64,000 nt of DNA, taken from contig JARBJD010000247.1 in assembly GCA_033064195.1 (NCBI GenBank), positions 50,098 through 114,097 of the forward strand, written 5' to 3'. The first letter of the stretch is position 1; each line of letters starts with the position of its first letter. This DNA is from Blattamonas nauphoetae (Eukaryota > Preaxostyla > Oxymonadida). Positions 1 through 10,498 of the stretch are shown piece after piece. The notes below the pieces were generated by a model that saw only the letters and a program-made list of their open reading frames with translations, made no database searches and was not told the origin of the DNA. A program made the position numbers and the translations under genes.

Positions 1-914
1 TTCCTCTTGTATTCGTGGAAAGAGTTGAGGCAGTGATTCCAAAGGCTGAAAGGCCCGCATATGGATTCAACCGATTGGAATGCTGCCCATAGGAAGACAT
101 TGTGCGAAGTCTTGATGACGGAGCATGGATCATGCTTTGGAAGCTCATAGAGTTGGTTGGAACACGGAAAACGTAATATGTTTCGTGTTGCAGAGAACTA
201 ATCCTCCGAATAATATTTACTAAAGAGTTTACGATGTGCGCATCAAACTTTTTGGGCGGACAATTTGTGAATCTCGTTTTGGGACAAGGTAGACAGCACT
301 GTTCTTCGTGAGCAATTGGAACGTTGGCTTGAGTTCTAGGTACAGAATTGAAACAAAAAAAGGGGCAACCTTCCATAATCTTTTTGCTTGTGGTTTTTGT
401 GTGTGTATACAGAGAGAAGAGTGATGGTGATGATGGAAGAGGATATGTTGGAGAACGGGCGTTGTAGTTCAGAATAACAATTGAAATAGCCTGCATCAAG
501 ATATACACGCAAAAAATGGAATACTGATTCAACTGTTGATGGTTTCGGAATCTTAACTTCAATATATGCGATGAATGACATTCCGGGAAATGAATGAGGT
601 TGTTGATGTATCTGAATACTCGCTGGACAAATTTCTTTGGGCACATACACATAACAAGCAAGTCCTGCGTAAAAATCCTGAATGATATCGAGCTAGAGCG
701 AATCTCGAAATGAGTTACAACAAACTGGTATCTCAGGATATGGAATCTGCAAGGGAGCAATGGTTACCCAACCTAGCGGTGAATAGGCACTATGTGGTTG
801 AACTTGCGGTGGTGATGGAGATTGTGACATCGATTCAGGCCCTTTTACAAACCTCAACCAACATTTTTGATTTGTGGAATTCTGTCTTTGGAGACTTCAC
901 CCACGTATAGACTC
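1..914. other. Upstream region without a convincing gene
   Basis: No open frame here has recognisable protein character. The first 60 bases read on the minus strand as an ATG-initiated open frame running off the left edge (ATG at 60-58), so a divergent gene could begin here, but 20 codons cannot settle it. Short frames at 336-650 and 710-910 have no family resemblance I can name. Confidence 0.4.
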
Positions 915-1816
915 ATGTCAATGAACGATTTTCCGTCTAAGACTGATATTGAAGAAACAACGGCCTTCATCCTTGCCAAAGTTCCTACCTTTTCTGCCAA
1001 AGTTGGTCTGCCTACATATCTCCAGACATTTTTCGGTTTATCACAGGTCTCATACTTGGTACTGGACTAAATGGTTTGGGAGAGCAATTGGATTTGAATC
1101 CACCGCCATGCATCATTCCATATTCTGAGATACCGCACTTCGCAACTTCGACTTGCCCTGGACATGTCGGAAAGCTCCTAATTGGATTTATTTCAGGAGT
1201 CCCTGTCATGTGTATGCAGGGACGTTTCCACTATTATGAAGGGTACTCTCTTCCTGTTCTTACATACCCTGTTCGAGTCATGGCCCAACTTGGAATCAAA
1301 GTCCTCGTCGTTTCAAATTGTTCAGGTTGTTTTAGACCTGAATGGAAGACAGGTGACATTGGTCTTATCACGGATCATATCAACAACTTTGCTACAAATC
1401 CATTGATCGGACAGAACAAGGATTTTTTCCCACCTCACTCAACTCGTTTTCCGGACATGTCGAACTGTTACGATGCTGATCTGCGAGAGAAAGCGAAAGA
1501 AATTGCTCGTACCCAAAACTTGATCCTACGTGAAGGAGTCTATTTCGCCAATCCTGGACCGATGTACGAAACTGATGCTGAACGGCGCCTTATTCAAATC
1601 TGTGGAGGTGATTTCGCAGGAGCTTCGACTGCGCCGGAAGTCATCGTTGCGAGACACTGCGGAATTCGTGTCCTCGGGTTCACTGTCATGATCAACATGT
1701 TTGCCACCGAAACTGAAGCAGATCACGATGAGATCACTTTTCTTGGAGAACAATCATCAACAAAACTTCTCCCACTCATTCAGACTCTCCTTCCACTAAT
1801 TCAAACAAGTCTGTAA
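915..1816 (+). CDS. Purine nucleoside phosphorylase (two exons)
   Basis: Purine nucleoside phosphorylase of the trimeric class I type, which splits purine nucleosides with phosphate in cytosolic purine salvage. Exon 1 is 915-1005, a 41-nt GT-AG intron is 1006-1046, and exon 2 is 1047-1816; splicing gives about 286 residues, the usual family length. The junction creates the phosphate-loop-like GLILGTGLNGLGEQL. Further family signatures are MQGRFHYYEGY, the NCSGCFRPEWKTGDIGLITDHIN region (family: NAAGG...GDI...DHIN), GPMYETDAE and STAPEVIVARHCGIRVLGF. A Met-Ile-Asn sits where the family has the base-contacting Asn. The start was chosen as the first ATG in frame in exon 1 (MSMND). Metamonads generally depend on purine salvage, which fits. 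Without the intron only the part from residue 41 would be seen. Enzyme identity is secure; the exact N-terminus is inferred. Confidence 0.9.
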
Positions 1817-2028
1817 GCCTTTTGATATTGTAAATTTCGCTGTGTCTCTGAATTCTGGTATTCAGTTCTTGATCGGTAATACAGATGAAAATGAGAGAAA
1901 AAAATGTTGAAAGATGATTATTGAGACAAAAGATAGTCTCAATTTTGCTTAAATGAGGTCTGGATCAATTCCAAGGTGATCCATGGGTAGGATCAAAGTG
2001 AAGATATCTTTCTTGTGTTTTTTCGTAG

Positions 2029-2528
2029 ATGACGGAGTCATCAAAACTTCACAACACACCAATTCTAATTTCAACTCCCGTCACAATCCAGAAACCCCTC
2101 GCCCTCCATCCGTACAACCCTCCGCAAACAAAAGAAGTAGTTATTCCGCCGATTGTTCGGGTTCCGTCGGATTTTGAGCTGCAATCAATCAGCACAATGG
2201 CGTCATCACGATCACTGTATTCTCTGAAATCGCACTATTCTTCTGTTGGCGCTCGAGAAATGGAAGCTGGATTCTCATCCACTCTCAAACACAGAATCAG
2301 CTCTTTTGCGTGCTTCATGTTGATTTTCTTGTCGTGTGTATCGACATCATTACTCACAGTTGGGTATGTTTCTTGTTTATCCGTTCTACCCTTTTTTCTA
2401 GAAGCATTCTAATCTCAAAGTTCATGACGATTGGGGTGATCCTTATCATCACGGGAGTTCTCTGTTTTTTGCCAGTATTGTTCCAGAGCATTTCTATTTT
2501 ATCTCATATGTGCGAATTCAATACGTGA
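2029..2528 (+). CDS. Small two-helix membrane protein, TMEM230/TMEM134-like (tentative)
   Basis: Exon 1 is 2029-2363, a 38-nt GT-AG intron is 2364-2401, and exon 2 is 2402-2528 (stop TGA); the spliced product is about 153 residues. The N-terminal ~75 residues are polar and Pro/Ser-rich. A first hydrophobic segment (SFACFMLIFLSCVSTSLLTVG) runs across the intron, and a second (MTIGVILIITGVLCFLP) follows after a short loop. Two helices with the second ending in a GxLxFLP-like motif is the layout of the TMEM230/TMEM134 (DUF872) family of endomembrane proteins, but the usual Gly/Tyr-rich tail is not in this frame. A neighbouring frame after 2475 continues with Tyr-rich sequence, so a frameshift or missed intron is possible. 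The family call is inference; the membrane character is seen directly. Confidence 0.4.
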
Positions 2529-3070
2529 ACGCCACATACAAACAAACATATGTTTCATCATCCGAACGGCGCATGGTTCATATCAGATCGGGTAGATGCG
2601 TGGAACAGTTATGATGCTAAGCGGGTGGACAAGGTTCCAGATCTTGAGGACTGCGGACAGGTCTCTTGTGATTCAGAAATTTCAATTCAATTGTATCTAT
2701 TTCGTCTGAATCCACATTCTATCTGCTCGGTACATACTCTTTGTTTCTTTTCTATTCGTTTTCATTCAATCATCGGCCTCAACAGACGATCCAGGCTCGA
2801 ATGATGCAGATCACCTTTTTCTGACGATATAGTGTGAATTTATCCATTGATGTCTTTTCAAAACCATCGAAAATCGTTGGAAAAAGTAGGAAGGTGGGTG
2901 ACAAACATTCTGGTCGTGTACAGGAGTGGTGAGAGGAACTGAGATTTCACATTCGGACCCATGATTGACCGTAATTCAGAGGAAAATCAACTCGACATCC
3001 AAGAAATGAAAATAAACAGAAGAATAAAGACGAAAAGAAGATAACAGAAAAGAATAAATATTGTCGATAG
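2529..3070. other. Intergenic
   Basis: Between a plus-strand and a minus-strand gene. A 2550-2804 open frame has no recognisable features. Nothing else supported. Confidence 0.4.
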
Positions 3071-5182
3071 TCACGAAAGGCCAGATTTATCAGAGTGAGG
3101 CAAAGAGGGCTGATGAGAAGTGATATTCGGTTGAGAGACGGTTTGTGGGCAGAAAGAGAAGACCACTCGGTCATCACTATTCAGCATTGTTCGTGTCGAC
3201 GGCTGCTCAATCGACATGACGGTCTGATAGCTTGGCATGGCGAATGTGTGCGGCTGAGGAGCAGTGAAGAAGGTCGAATGTGATCGATGATCCGACGTCT
3301 TGCGATCCTCAGAATCTGGCCTCTCTCGATGCCGAGATCGGTGCTTGTGTTTTCGATGGTGGTCAGAGCCATTTGCATGTTTCGTTCGGAGTGTTGTCTG
3401 CGGCTCCCAATGCAAATCCGGTGGTTGCGATGAATGTGATGAGGAGAGTGAAGTGTTTGGGGAAGTGTGCAATTCAGAATTGTGAGGCTCATGCACTAAT
3501 TTCCGTCCAATCGAGTCTGTCTGTCGAGGGCTATGTGCTTCCCTGTGTACATCGTGGGAATCGATCTGAGTGGAGAGTGAATGTGGGGCTGAGTGTGATT
3601 CTCGCTCCTTCAGACGATTTGGAATATGAGACAAGAGGGACGCCTGCCGAAGCTCTTCAAATCCCTCGTCCTGCGGATTCTTTCGGCGTGGAGGAGTGAG
3701 GCCGAGCATTCGATCTTCTTCGCTTTTGAGATAGTCCTGTCGGAACTGCTGACGTTTGAATTCGCTGTCTTTCCGTTCCAGTTCAAGCCTGATGGCTTCG
3801 TCAGCTTTCCTCCGACGCTCAGCCAGTCTCTGTTGTGCCTCCTTCTCCTTCTCAGCTGCGACCTGCTGTTGCTTGTGCTTCCTTTCTTGCGAGATCTCTT
3901 CCATCACTTTCCACCCAACAAAGACTTTTCGCTTCATTCGTCGGAGTGACATGTCGAGAGAGACAAACTTGAGGTGTTCCTTGTCGCGTCGAACTTGCGT
4001 CCGTTGCATCTCCAACTCTCTCCACTCCTGAAACACTCTCCTCTTCCGTGCCTCATCCGTTCGAAGTTCAAATTGGTATTTGAGTCGGCGAAGGCGAGTG
4101 TGTTTCTCGACAGCTGTTCGCCATGTTTGAAGAGCAGTGTGAACAAGTCTCGTGGAATGGAAGAGAGTAGCATGCGTATTTTTGATTTGTGAGAGGTGGA
4201 CAGTGAGACTGTGCTCTTTTAGGAGGACTAACACAATGCTCTGCTGACGTTGACGATGATATTTGTCTGCCTTTGCCATGTTCAACCAGCCCACAATAAT
4301 CACCCTCCTTCGTTCATCCTCCCTCTTCTGCTGCAGTTGAACAGCCTGCTTCTTTGCGAGACTCCGAACATGTGCGATCTCTCTCCATTCGTCCAAGATT
4401 GCAGGGAGGATGACACTCGATCGATGCCACTCTTCGACTGCGCGCTTACACATCCCTCTGAGTGAACAATATCGAACTACATCCGCTTTTCGGTTGAGAT
4501 CGGCACAGAGCTGATGATTGTTCTTGAAAAGTTGGAAACCAATTTTGGTGAGATGCTCCTTTCGAAAAGCAACGGCCTTTTGTGTCCTGATTCGTTTTTC
4601 CTGCTTGTCCTGAACTCTGAGCCTCCAAAAGAACACAATTGCTGATCTTGTTGACGCTTCTTTCTGTTCCGTGAAAAAGCGAAGACGTCTGAGGAGTTCA
4701 TTTTTCTTCGTTTGATGCCTCCATCGCTGGAGGAAGAACGTGAGTGTGTTGTGTGTGTGGAGAGCATGAACCTGTTCGTGACCTGTCCGAAGTTGCTGCT
4801 GGATGTGAATGCCTTCTTGGAATCTTTGAAAGAACGTGTGAAGTGTCCAGAGACGATCAAAGTGCTCCGCTCGATCATTCAACAGCCGATCTTCTTTCTC
4901 AACACTGCCTGCATGTCGAATGGCGTGAAAGACACGACGTTTCATTTTCGACTTGAAGAACTGATCGGCGAGAGATGAGAGAGCTGCTTCCCTCCGCCAG
5001 AAATGGAGGACAGCAAGCCGTGTGGAAGTGGTGTCTGAGAAGGAAGAGAAGGGAAGTTCTTTGAGGTTGATGGGAGAATGTGTGTGGTCAGTGAAGTGTT
5101 GAAATGGTGGGTGTGGTTTGGGGAGTGAAGACAGCACTGAAGGCGACAATGCTGGTCGGAGAGAGGGCTGGAGAAGCGACAT
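3071..5182 (-). CDS. Sfi1-like spindle-pole/centrin-binding repeat protein
   Basis: About 704 residues from the ATG at 5182-5180 (MSLLQPSLRP) to a TGA stop. The first two thirds are a long, Arg/Lys/Gln-rich helical region with regularly spaced aromatic-Trp repeats: HFWRREA, RWRHQTKK, FFWRLRVQ, EWHRSSV, DEWREIA, GWLNMAKA, TWRTAVEKH, EWRELEMQ and GWKVMEE. This spacing is typical of Sfi1 spindle-body repeats, each of which can bind a centrin at the basal body or spindle pole. A charged coiled coil (KVMEEISQERKHKQQQVAAEKEKEAQ) and a Pro/Ser/His-rich tail follow. The open frame extends upstream to 5509, but there another frame (5505 to about 5270) encodes a much more protein-like Glu/Lys/Arg coiled coil, so an upstream exon joined by an unresolved intron is likely. 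Family call is confident; the N-terminus is not. Confidence 0.75.
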   Translation of the reverse strand: MSLLQPSLRPALSPSVLSSLPKPHPPFQHFTDHTHSPINLKELPFSSFSDTTSTRLAVLHFWRREAALSSLADQFFKSKMKRRVFHAIRHAGSVEKEDRLLNDRAEHFDRLWTLHTFFQRFQEGIHIQQQLRTGHEQVHALHTHNTLTFFLQRWRHQTKKNELLRRLRFFTEQKEASTRSAIVFFWRLRVQDKQEKRIRTQKAVAFRKEHLTKIGFQLFKNNHQLCADLNRKADVVRYCSLRGMCKRAVEEWHRSSVILPAILDEWREIAHVRSLAKKQAVQLQQKREDERRRVIIVGWLNMAKADKYHRQRQQSIVLVLLKEHSLTVHLSQIKNTHATLFHSTRLVHTALQTWRTAVEKHTRLRRLKYQFELRTDEARKRRVFQEWRELEMQRTQVRRDKEHLKFVSLDMSLRRMKRKVFVGWKVMEEISQERKHKQQQVAAEKEKEAQQRLAERRRKADEAIRLELERKDSEFKRQQFRQDYLKSEEDRMLGLTPPRRKNPQDEGFEELRQASLLSHIPNRLKERESHSAPHSLSTQIDSHDVHREAHSPRQTDSIGRKLVHEPHNSELHTSPNTSLSSSHSSQPPDLHWEPQTTLRTKHANGSDHHRKHKHRSRHRERPDSEDRKTSDHRSHSTFFTAPQPHTFAMPSYQTVMSIEQPSTRTMLNSDDRVVFSFCPQTVSQPNITSHQPSLPHSDKSGLS

Positions 5183-7367
5183 TGTGATGAATGGCGTCTT
5201 CTGCTCGGAAGACAATGGTGTTGAGATGTGTTTCCGAATGTGGATGGGAGAATTCGCGCAGATGCATTGAGTTTTGAGGAGGACTCGTTGTTTCCACTTT
5301 TCTTCTCGTCCTCCCACCTGTGTTTCTCCACTGCTTCCTGTTTCCCTTTTGCGATCACTCTCAATTGTTCCTCTTCCTCTCTCCTCCCTCGTTCCTGCTC
5401 CTTTCTTATCTCTTCTTCTCTCTCCTCTTTTCGTGGTCGTTCTTCTTCCTCGCTTTTCATTCGCTCCTCCTTGCGCTGGTGTTTCTCCTGTTCTTTCTTC
5501 CTCACACATTCTTCATCTTCTTGTCTTCTTCTCTCTGCTCCTTCCTTCCGCTTTCAAACTTCCTTTTCTTTTCGTTTCTGTTCTGATTCTGCCTTCCCTG
5601 TCTCTCCACCTCTCCTCACTCCTCCCCTCATCGACATTTCGCTCTCCTTCCCTCTCCCGGCCATTCTCTCCATACTCACTCTCATTCAAAGAGTGTCCAG
5701 TCACTTCTCATTTCGACAGCGTGCCAGTTCATCCAAAAGGACATCGACAGTACAAGGCTGACTTTGGATGATGCTTGGGAAGTTTGCGGAGGGGAAAGGG
5801 AGACAGATGATCCAACTTCTGTTGGGATGTCAGAACGGGACAACGAGTCGGGCTGGTCGCGATGTTGATTAAGAAACGGCTTGTGTGTGTGGCATTTTCG
5901 GCGACAGTACTCAAGATGGGGAGAACGCCAACCAGTGTCTGCAGTCGATGTGAGTCCAGCTGTCCAAAGCTCAACAGCAAACAAACAGTCTGCAGGAAGA
6001 ATGGAGTGTGGACGAGGAAAGCAAGCACTCCCTTCCCCATTCCATCACCACCACACACCTCATCAACTCCTTCGCCACGTTCTTCGGAAATGCTACGCTC
6101 TGCCTGGACAACCTGCACAAACTGGGCGCATCACCCTCTCCCTCTCTCCTTGCCATTGCCGTTATCTGCGGAGGCCTCACAGTGCTCTTCGACTGCATCC
6201 ATCTTTGTCGGTGGGTGAGGAGCTGATGCGCGTGTGGCTGGCTGTGGTGAATGTGTTCCATCTGTCCCTCGACGACGGCACCGAAGACTGGCGCGTAGCA
6301 GCCTCGGAGATCGATGCAGGTGTGCTCAGCATCCTTCAAATGTCTGTTTTGAAGGAGAGCATGCTGAACGTGTATGACGACGCGGCATTGGATGAGATAG
6401 GCCTGTAGCGAGGATCGAAGGAACAGATTGCGGTGCGGAGGGACAGAAAGAGGCCGCAATACATGATCAGCTTGATGGAGCTGCTGCCACTGATTGTGAG
6501 CACTTCAGCCGCAGCTGGAGAAGAAGACACATCACTCGCTACCACCCCGATCCCAAGTCGAATTGTGTCCGCTCTGAAGACGTATGCCAGCTCGGTACGA
6601 GTGTGTGCCTGCTGATGCAGAGCGTGTGGGACAGCCTAGATTTGAGCGTGCCGAATGAGTGGCGCGTGCTGGGCGAGTCGATGACATGACGACGAAAGAG
6701 ATCCAAATGAAGAAGGAATGTGATTGTTGAGATGCTGAAGTGAGTGACATCGCAAGGCGAGCACTGTGGAGACCAGAACCTTCATTGCGGGAGTATGTTG
6801 GGACCAACTGTGCCGATCAGCCAAGATCTGGCGATGTTCGAGTGAGAAGAAAAGTGTCGATGGAAAGGGTGTCAGAGGGGTTGTGGAGGCAGCGACCAAC
6901 GACAAGAAAGAATGAGAGATCCAGAAGTGTTTTGAAGAGAATGCAGAACAAGATTGCACAAAGAAGGAAGGAGAAAGTGTGATGAAATCGAGAAATAAAC
7001 TATCTGTTAGTGAGATGGAGATGGTTCGGGTCTCTGCAAGCAATTGTTTCACCATACACTGCGATCACGATCGTGATCCTGTGAAAGTTGATCCTGAGGA
7101 ACTCTACAGAGATTAAAATGTGAGAAGGAAATAGAAAAGGCCCAATAAGCAAGGAATTCAGTTCTTAATTGAGTTATCTACCCTCCGTTATTCGAGTGAA
7201 CGATAATGAATGGGATAGTGGGCAAGATCATTCATTTCTCATGAACACGTCACAATTTTGCCTTATCCCTTCAAAAAACAGCTACCAACGATAAAAGTAA
7301 TATATTGGAAAAAACAGGTGAAAACAAAAATAGTCACGAAGGGATTTGAACCATCGAGCTCCATTCG
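5183..7367. other. Gene-like but unresolved stretch
   Basis: 5183-5640 minus carries Glu/Lys/Arg-rich coiled-coil coding character and probably holds upstream exon(s) of the Sfi1-like gene. 5860-6230 plus has a hydrophobic frame (6008-6226, with FFGNATLCLDNLHKLG and a membrane-like segment), and 6740-6982 plus ends in a basic tail. Frames change repeatedly, as expected for several small introns, but I could not assemble a gene. From 7000 to 7367 I see nothing coding. Confidence 0.35.
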
Positions 7368-7369
7368 TA

Positions 7370-7692
7370 CAGGGTGAGCCAAAAGTAACCTTCATCCCAC
7401 AATTGTGTTTTTATGTCATCTTTTCGAAAACAAACATCAAATAGAGATCGTTGTCGCTATACTGTTTGCTCACCACCTCATTCACTGATTTCTTTCTAAT
7501 CAACTTCAGTGCAGTGTACGAATGAAGTCAGATCGTTCGCATGTCCCGATTTCTGACAAAAAACGAACGAGAATTCAGTTAAGCTTTAATGATCACTCTC
7601 TTCATATTTCACGTCTTGAAACTCTCTTTTTTAACTTTTGTCGAAAAAGGCTTTGATCGGCCCCTAGAGAAGGTTACTTTTGGCTCACCCTG
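7370..7692. mobile_element. Mariner-type MITE with TA target duplication
   Basis: A 323-bp non-coding element with perfect terminal inverted repeats, CAGGGTGAGCCAAAAGTAAC on the left and its complement on the right. It is flanked on both sides by TA (7368-7369 and 7693-7694), the target duplication of the IS630/Tc1/mariner superfamily. The CAGGGTG..CCAAAAGT terminus closely resembles known mariner ends. The interior has no open frame of note, so it would depend on a transposase supplied elsewhere. Confidence 0.85.
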
Positions 7693-7827
7693 TACATTTA
7701 GCAATTTAGTCGTACATTTAGCAAAGCCCTTCTCCTCAGATCTTTGACCTCTATATCTCGAAACAGTCCAGCCCTGTCCTTAGAATGTCCTCACCAGTCA
7801 TTTCCTCAAAGATCGTGAATTATTGAC

Positions 7828-8352
7828 ATGGCGTGGATTATTGACACTACTATGAGATCACACTCTACCCTCAACGTACAGATGTTGTGCCAACAACACA
7901 ATATAGATGTGGTGATTCTGCCAAGTCACACCACCCATCTATTACAACCAGTAGATCAATTCGTAACCGCCAACTTTAAGAACCATCTCCTCCACTCAAT
8001 CACGCCCCATCCTCTTCAAACAGCAAGTGAGAAGAGAGCACTCTTCATCCGAACATGTCGAGACGCGCTGGACAGAGGACTCTCCTCACAAACTATTCGA
8101 GAATCTTTCCGAGTTTCCGGAATGTTCCCACCCTCGATCGAACCTATCCTCTCAAAACTAACCGATGCTGAGCTACCAAGACAGCCTCCTCAAGCTCAGG
8201 GAAGGCGCGATCATACCAGAAACGGACTCTGGTTCGTATCAGATGCCCAGATTCGAGAACAACTACACGCTCCAGTGAACCCTCAACAAGACAATCCCGG
8301 CCAAGACGCTGATCAAAGTGACAGCAGCGATGTCGTCGATTTTATGAACTAA
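7828..8352 (+). pseudogene. C-terminal half of a pogo/Tigger-like DDE transposase
   Basis: A 174-residue frame containing WIIDTTMRSHSTLNV (second catalytic Asp region) and NIDVVILPSHTTHLLQPVD (third acidic region), the typical signature of the DDE_1 superfamily (pogo, Tigger, jerky). The N-terminal DNA-binding domain and the first catalytic Asp are missing upstream, where only non-coding sequence and the nearby MITE occur. The tail is acidic and low-complexity. A truncated relic is the simplest reading; domestication of a half-transposase is possible but unsupported. The frame is open and well preserved, so the truncation may be fairly recent. Confidence 0.7.
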
Positions 8353-8403
8353 TTTTGAAATGGTTTTAACTTCACTTAATGCGTTCTTTTCTGCATTGTT
8401 TTT

Positions 8404-10360
8404 TAGGCTTGTCTGACCGGCACTGACCGGTCAGTTTTCACCGAAAAGTACTGACGGTCACTGACCGGAGAAATATCAGAAACCATAATCCAAAGTTACC
8501 ATTTCTCCGGAGTGGAAAAATATTAAGTTGAAAAGAGAATGAGTTTCAGTGTCTTTTCTTCTAGATTTGATTTGATTATATCCTTTTTATTGTTATTCAG
8601 CTGTTTCAGATTCTTTTTCGTCTGATGACACCGATCGAACCCATACAGTCACGAACTTCAATCTCAAACAGCAGAGATGTGACAACATCTGCACCTTTGC
8701 AAAAGCTTCCCAGCTTCACACACATCAGTATCGTTTTGAGAACAAAAGAAAGGGGTTTGGGTTGGTTTTCTCCAACCTTAAAGATGAAAACACTCTCAGA
8801 AAGGATCTCCATCCAGATGGTGAATTGAAAGATATCACATCAACCAAGAAAGCGCCGGAAGTGAAAAGAAATGTGGAAAGTGAAATTTTTGTCACCTTGT
8901 TTCTCAGAATCATGTTGTTAATTGTGGACGAAGGATTTGACAGACTGTCGCACTTGTGCGTTCTGTCACTGTTTACGCGACAGCAAGGGTTCCTTTTCGC
9001 TCTGATTGTGCGATTGGACAATCGTGCTGACTTTAGCGGATGGATGAGTTGGAAACAACGATGATCAAGAAATCATCTCGAAGAATGAGGGAGGGTCCCT
9101 TTCGCTGAGCTATTTTGTGTTTGTGCCATCTCAGTATGCGAGTGCTGTGAAGCAGAATGGTGTATTTCTGTTGATAGCATCGTGTGTGTCCCGTGGAGAG
9201 GATTAAATTGGCAAGATTGTGTCGATCGTGGTGGAGGTGAGGGCAGGATCAGGAAACCAGAGAATGAGGTTTTCTCTTCGTTCTAGCAGTAAGGAGGACA
9301 CTCCATTGATTGCTTGTACGCGATGTCGAAGCGGGAAATGGTGAGGTGCTCGCTTCTTTGGCTGAATGGGGACACAGACAGTGAGATTTAGTTTGCTTGA
9401 AGTTCGTCGGAAGGAGATATGATGCTGACGGTGGTGAGAATGGAGTGGGGGAGGGAGAGGGGAGTGAATTGAGAGGCGTTTCCATTTCGAATGTGATCTC
9501 GATCAGTCTGGTCTTCTCCTTGAAGATCATGTTAACTTTTCAGCGATATCTCTTTTGTTGGTGCCGTGTCGATGTGGTCGCTGTCGCCTCCCCTTCCGTC
9601 GTCGTTGAGCATCACTGAATCGCCACGGAGTGCAGCTTGGGGAGACACAACAACAGAACCCATCCACCATCCAGAATCGATTGTGGTGGATGGAGTGAAT
9701 GGGAAGGACGAGTCGCTGTGCTGGGTGTCGGCAAGTGAGTGTGGATCGGTGAGTGGTTTGAGTGTTCGTCTTCCCGCACAATGTGAACGGTCGCTTTTGA
9801 TGAAAACCGGAACGATGAGCGAATGCACTCCGCAGCATGCTGGAAACACAATCGAGATTGCTGGAGAAGGAAAGGCTCTGTCGATTCTGGAATCCTCTCA
9901 AGTAGATTCACTCCTTTCGATGTCGTCAGAAACTGTCTCGATTGAGGATGTTGGATTCACTCAGCATTCGTTGCTGTTGAGCAGATATCGTTTAGAATCG
10001 CTGCTCATTCTTATTTAGAATGAATCAATAGAGAACCTTCCGAGATCTTTTCTGAAGAGAATTGAGAACAAAACAGAAAAAGTGATAAAGAATCATACCA
10101 AGTACCTTTGTTCCGCAGAATAGTACAAAACGAGGCGATGATGATCTGGACAGGCACAAGGATCATGAAAGTGAGACGAATCGTACAAATAAGTGAAAAA
10201 AGGCTATCACACGGCTTCAGTACACAAATCATGACATTACTAACTGATTTCTTGCCTGTTTCCCTTAAATATTAAGTATTGTATGGAGAGGTGAGATCTT
10301 CCCCTTTGAAAAATTGGCCACTGACACTGACCGCCACTTTCGGCCGGTCAGACAAGCCTA
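8404..10360. mobile_element. hAT-like non-autonomous transposon 1
   Basis: A 1,957-bp element starting TAGGCTTGTCTGACCGG and ending in its exact complement, flanked by a perfect 8-bp target duplication TTGTTTTT (8396-8403 and 10361-10368). The two ends carry different subterminal patterns: the left has GGTCAGTTTTCACCGAAAAG then a CGGTCACTGACCG palindrome; the right has AAAGTGGCGGTCAGTGTCAG. An 8-bp duplication with TA-G ends suits the hAT superfamily, though P-like and Zisupton-like elements also make 8-bp duplications. No transposase is encoded. Confidence 0.8.
9566..10018 (+). pseudogene. Possible captured host-gene fragment inside transposon 1
   Basis: A 150-codon open frame containing VVDGVNGKDESLC...SASECGSV followed by Leu/Val-rich strand-like repeats. 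This Gly-Lys-Asp...Cys...Cys block recalls large repetitive beta-helix-type surface proteins seen in oxymonads, and suggests a fragment picked up by the transposon. The resemblance is from memory of the pattern and is weak. The frame ends without a domain boundary shortly before the right end of the element. Confidence 0.25.
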
Positions 10361-10498
10361 TTGTTTTTGAAATGGGTCATCACTTTTGGTCCCCCTTTTT
10401 TTACTTGCCCCCTAATTTGTGACACCCTAAAAGACTCGGCCCATTTATTTTGCTCTATCTTGTAAAGCAAGCCCAATCCTTGACTCTTCTCTGCTGCA

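Noticed and set aside
6008-6226. Pex11-like membrane gene
   Set aside because: Only a short FFGNATLCLDNLHKLG segment is suggestive; flanking exons could not be assembled.
7325-7367. tRNA T-arm-like GGTTCAAATCC on the minus strand followed by a T-run
   Set aside because: The stem has mismatches, and no D-arm, anticodon arm or matching acceptor strand was found even when the adjoining MITE is ignored.
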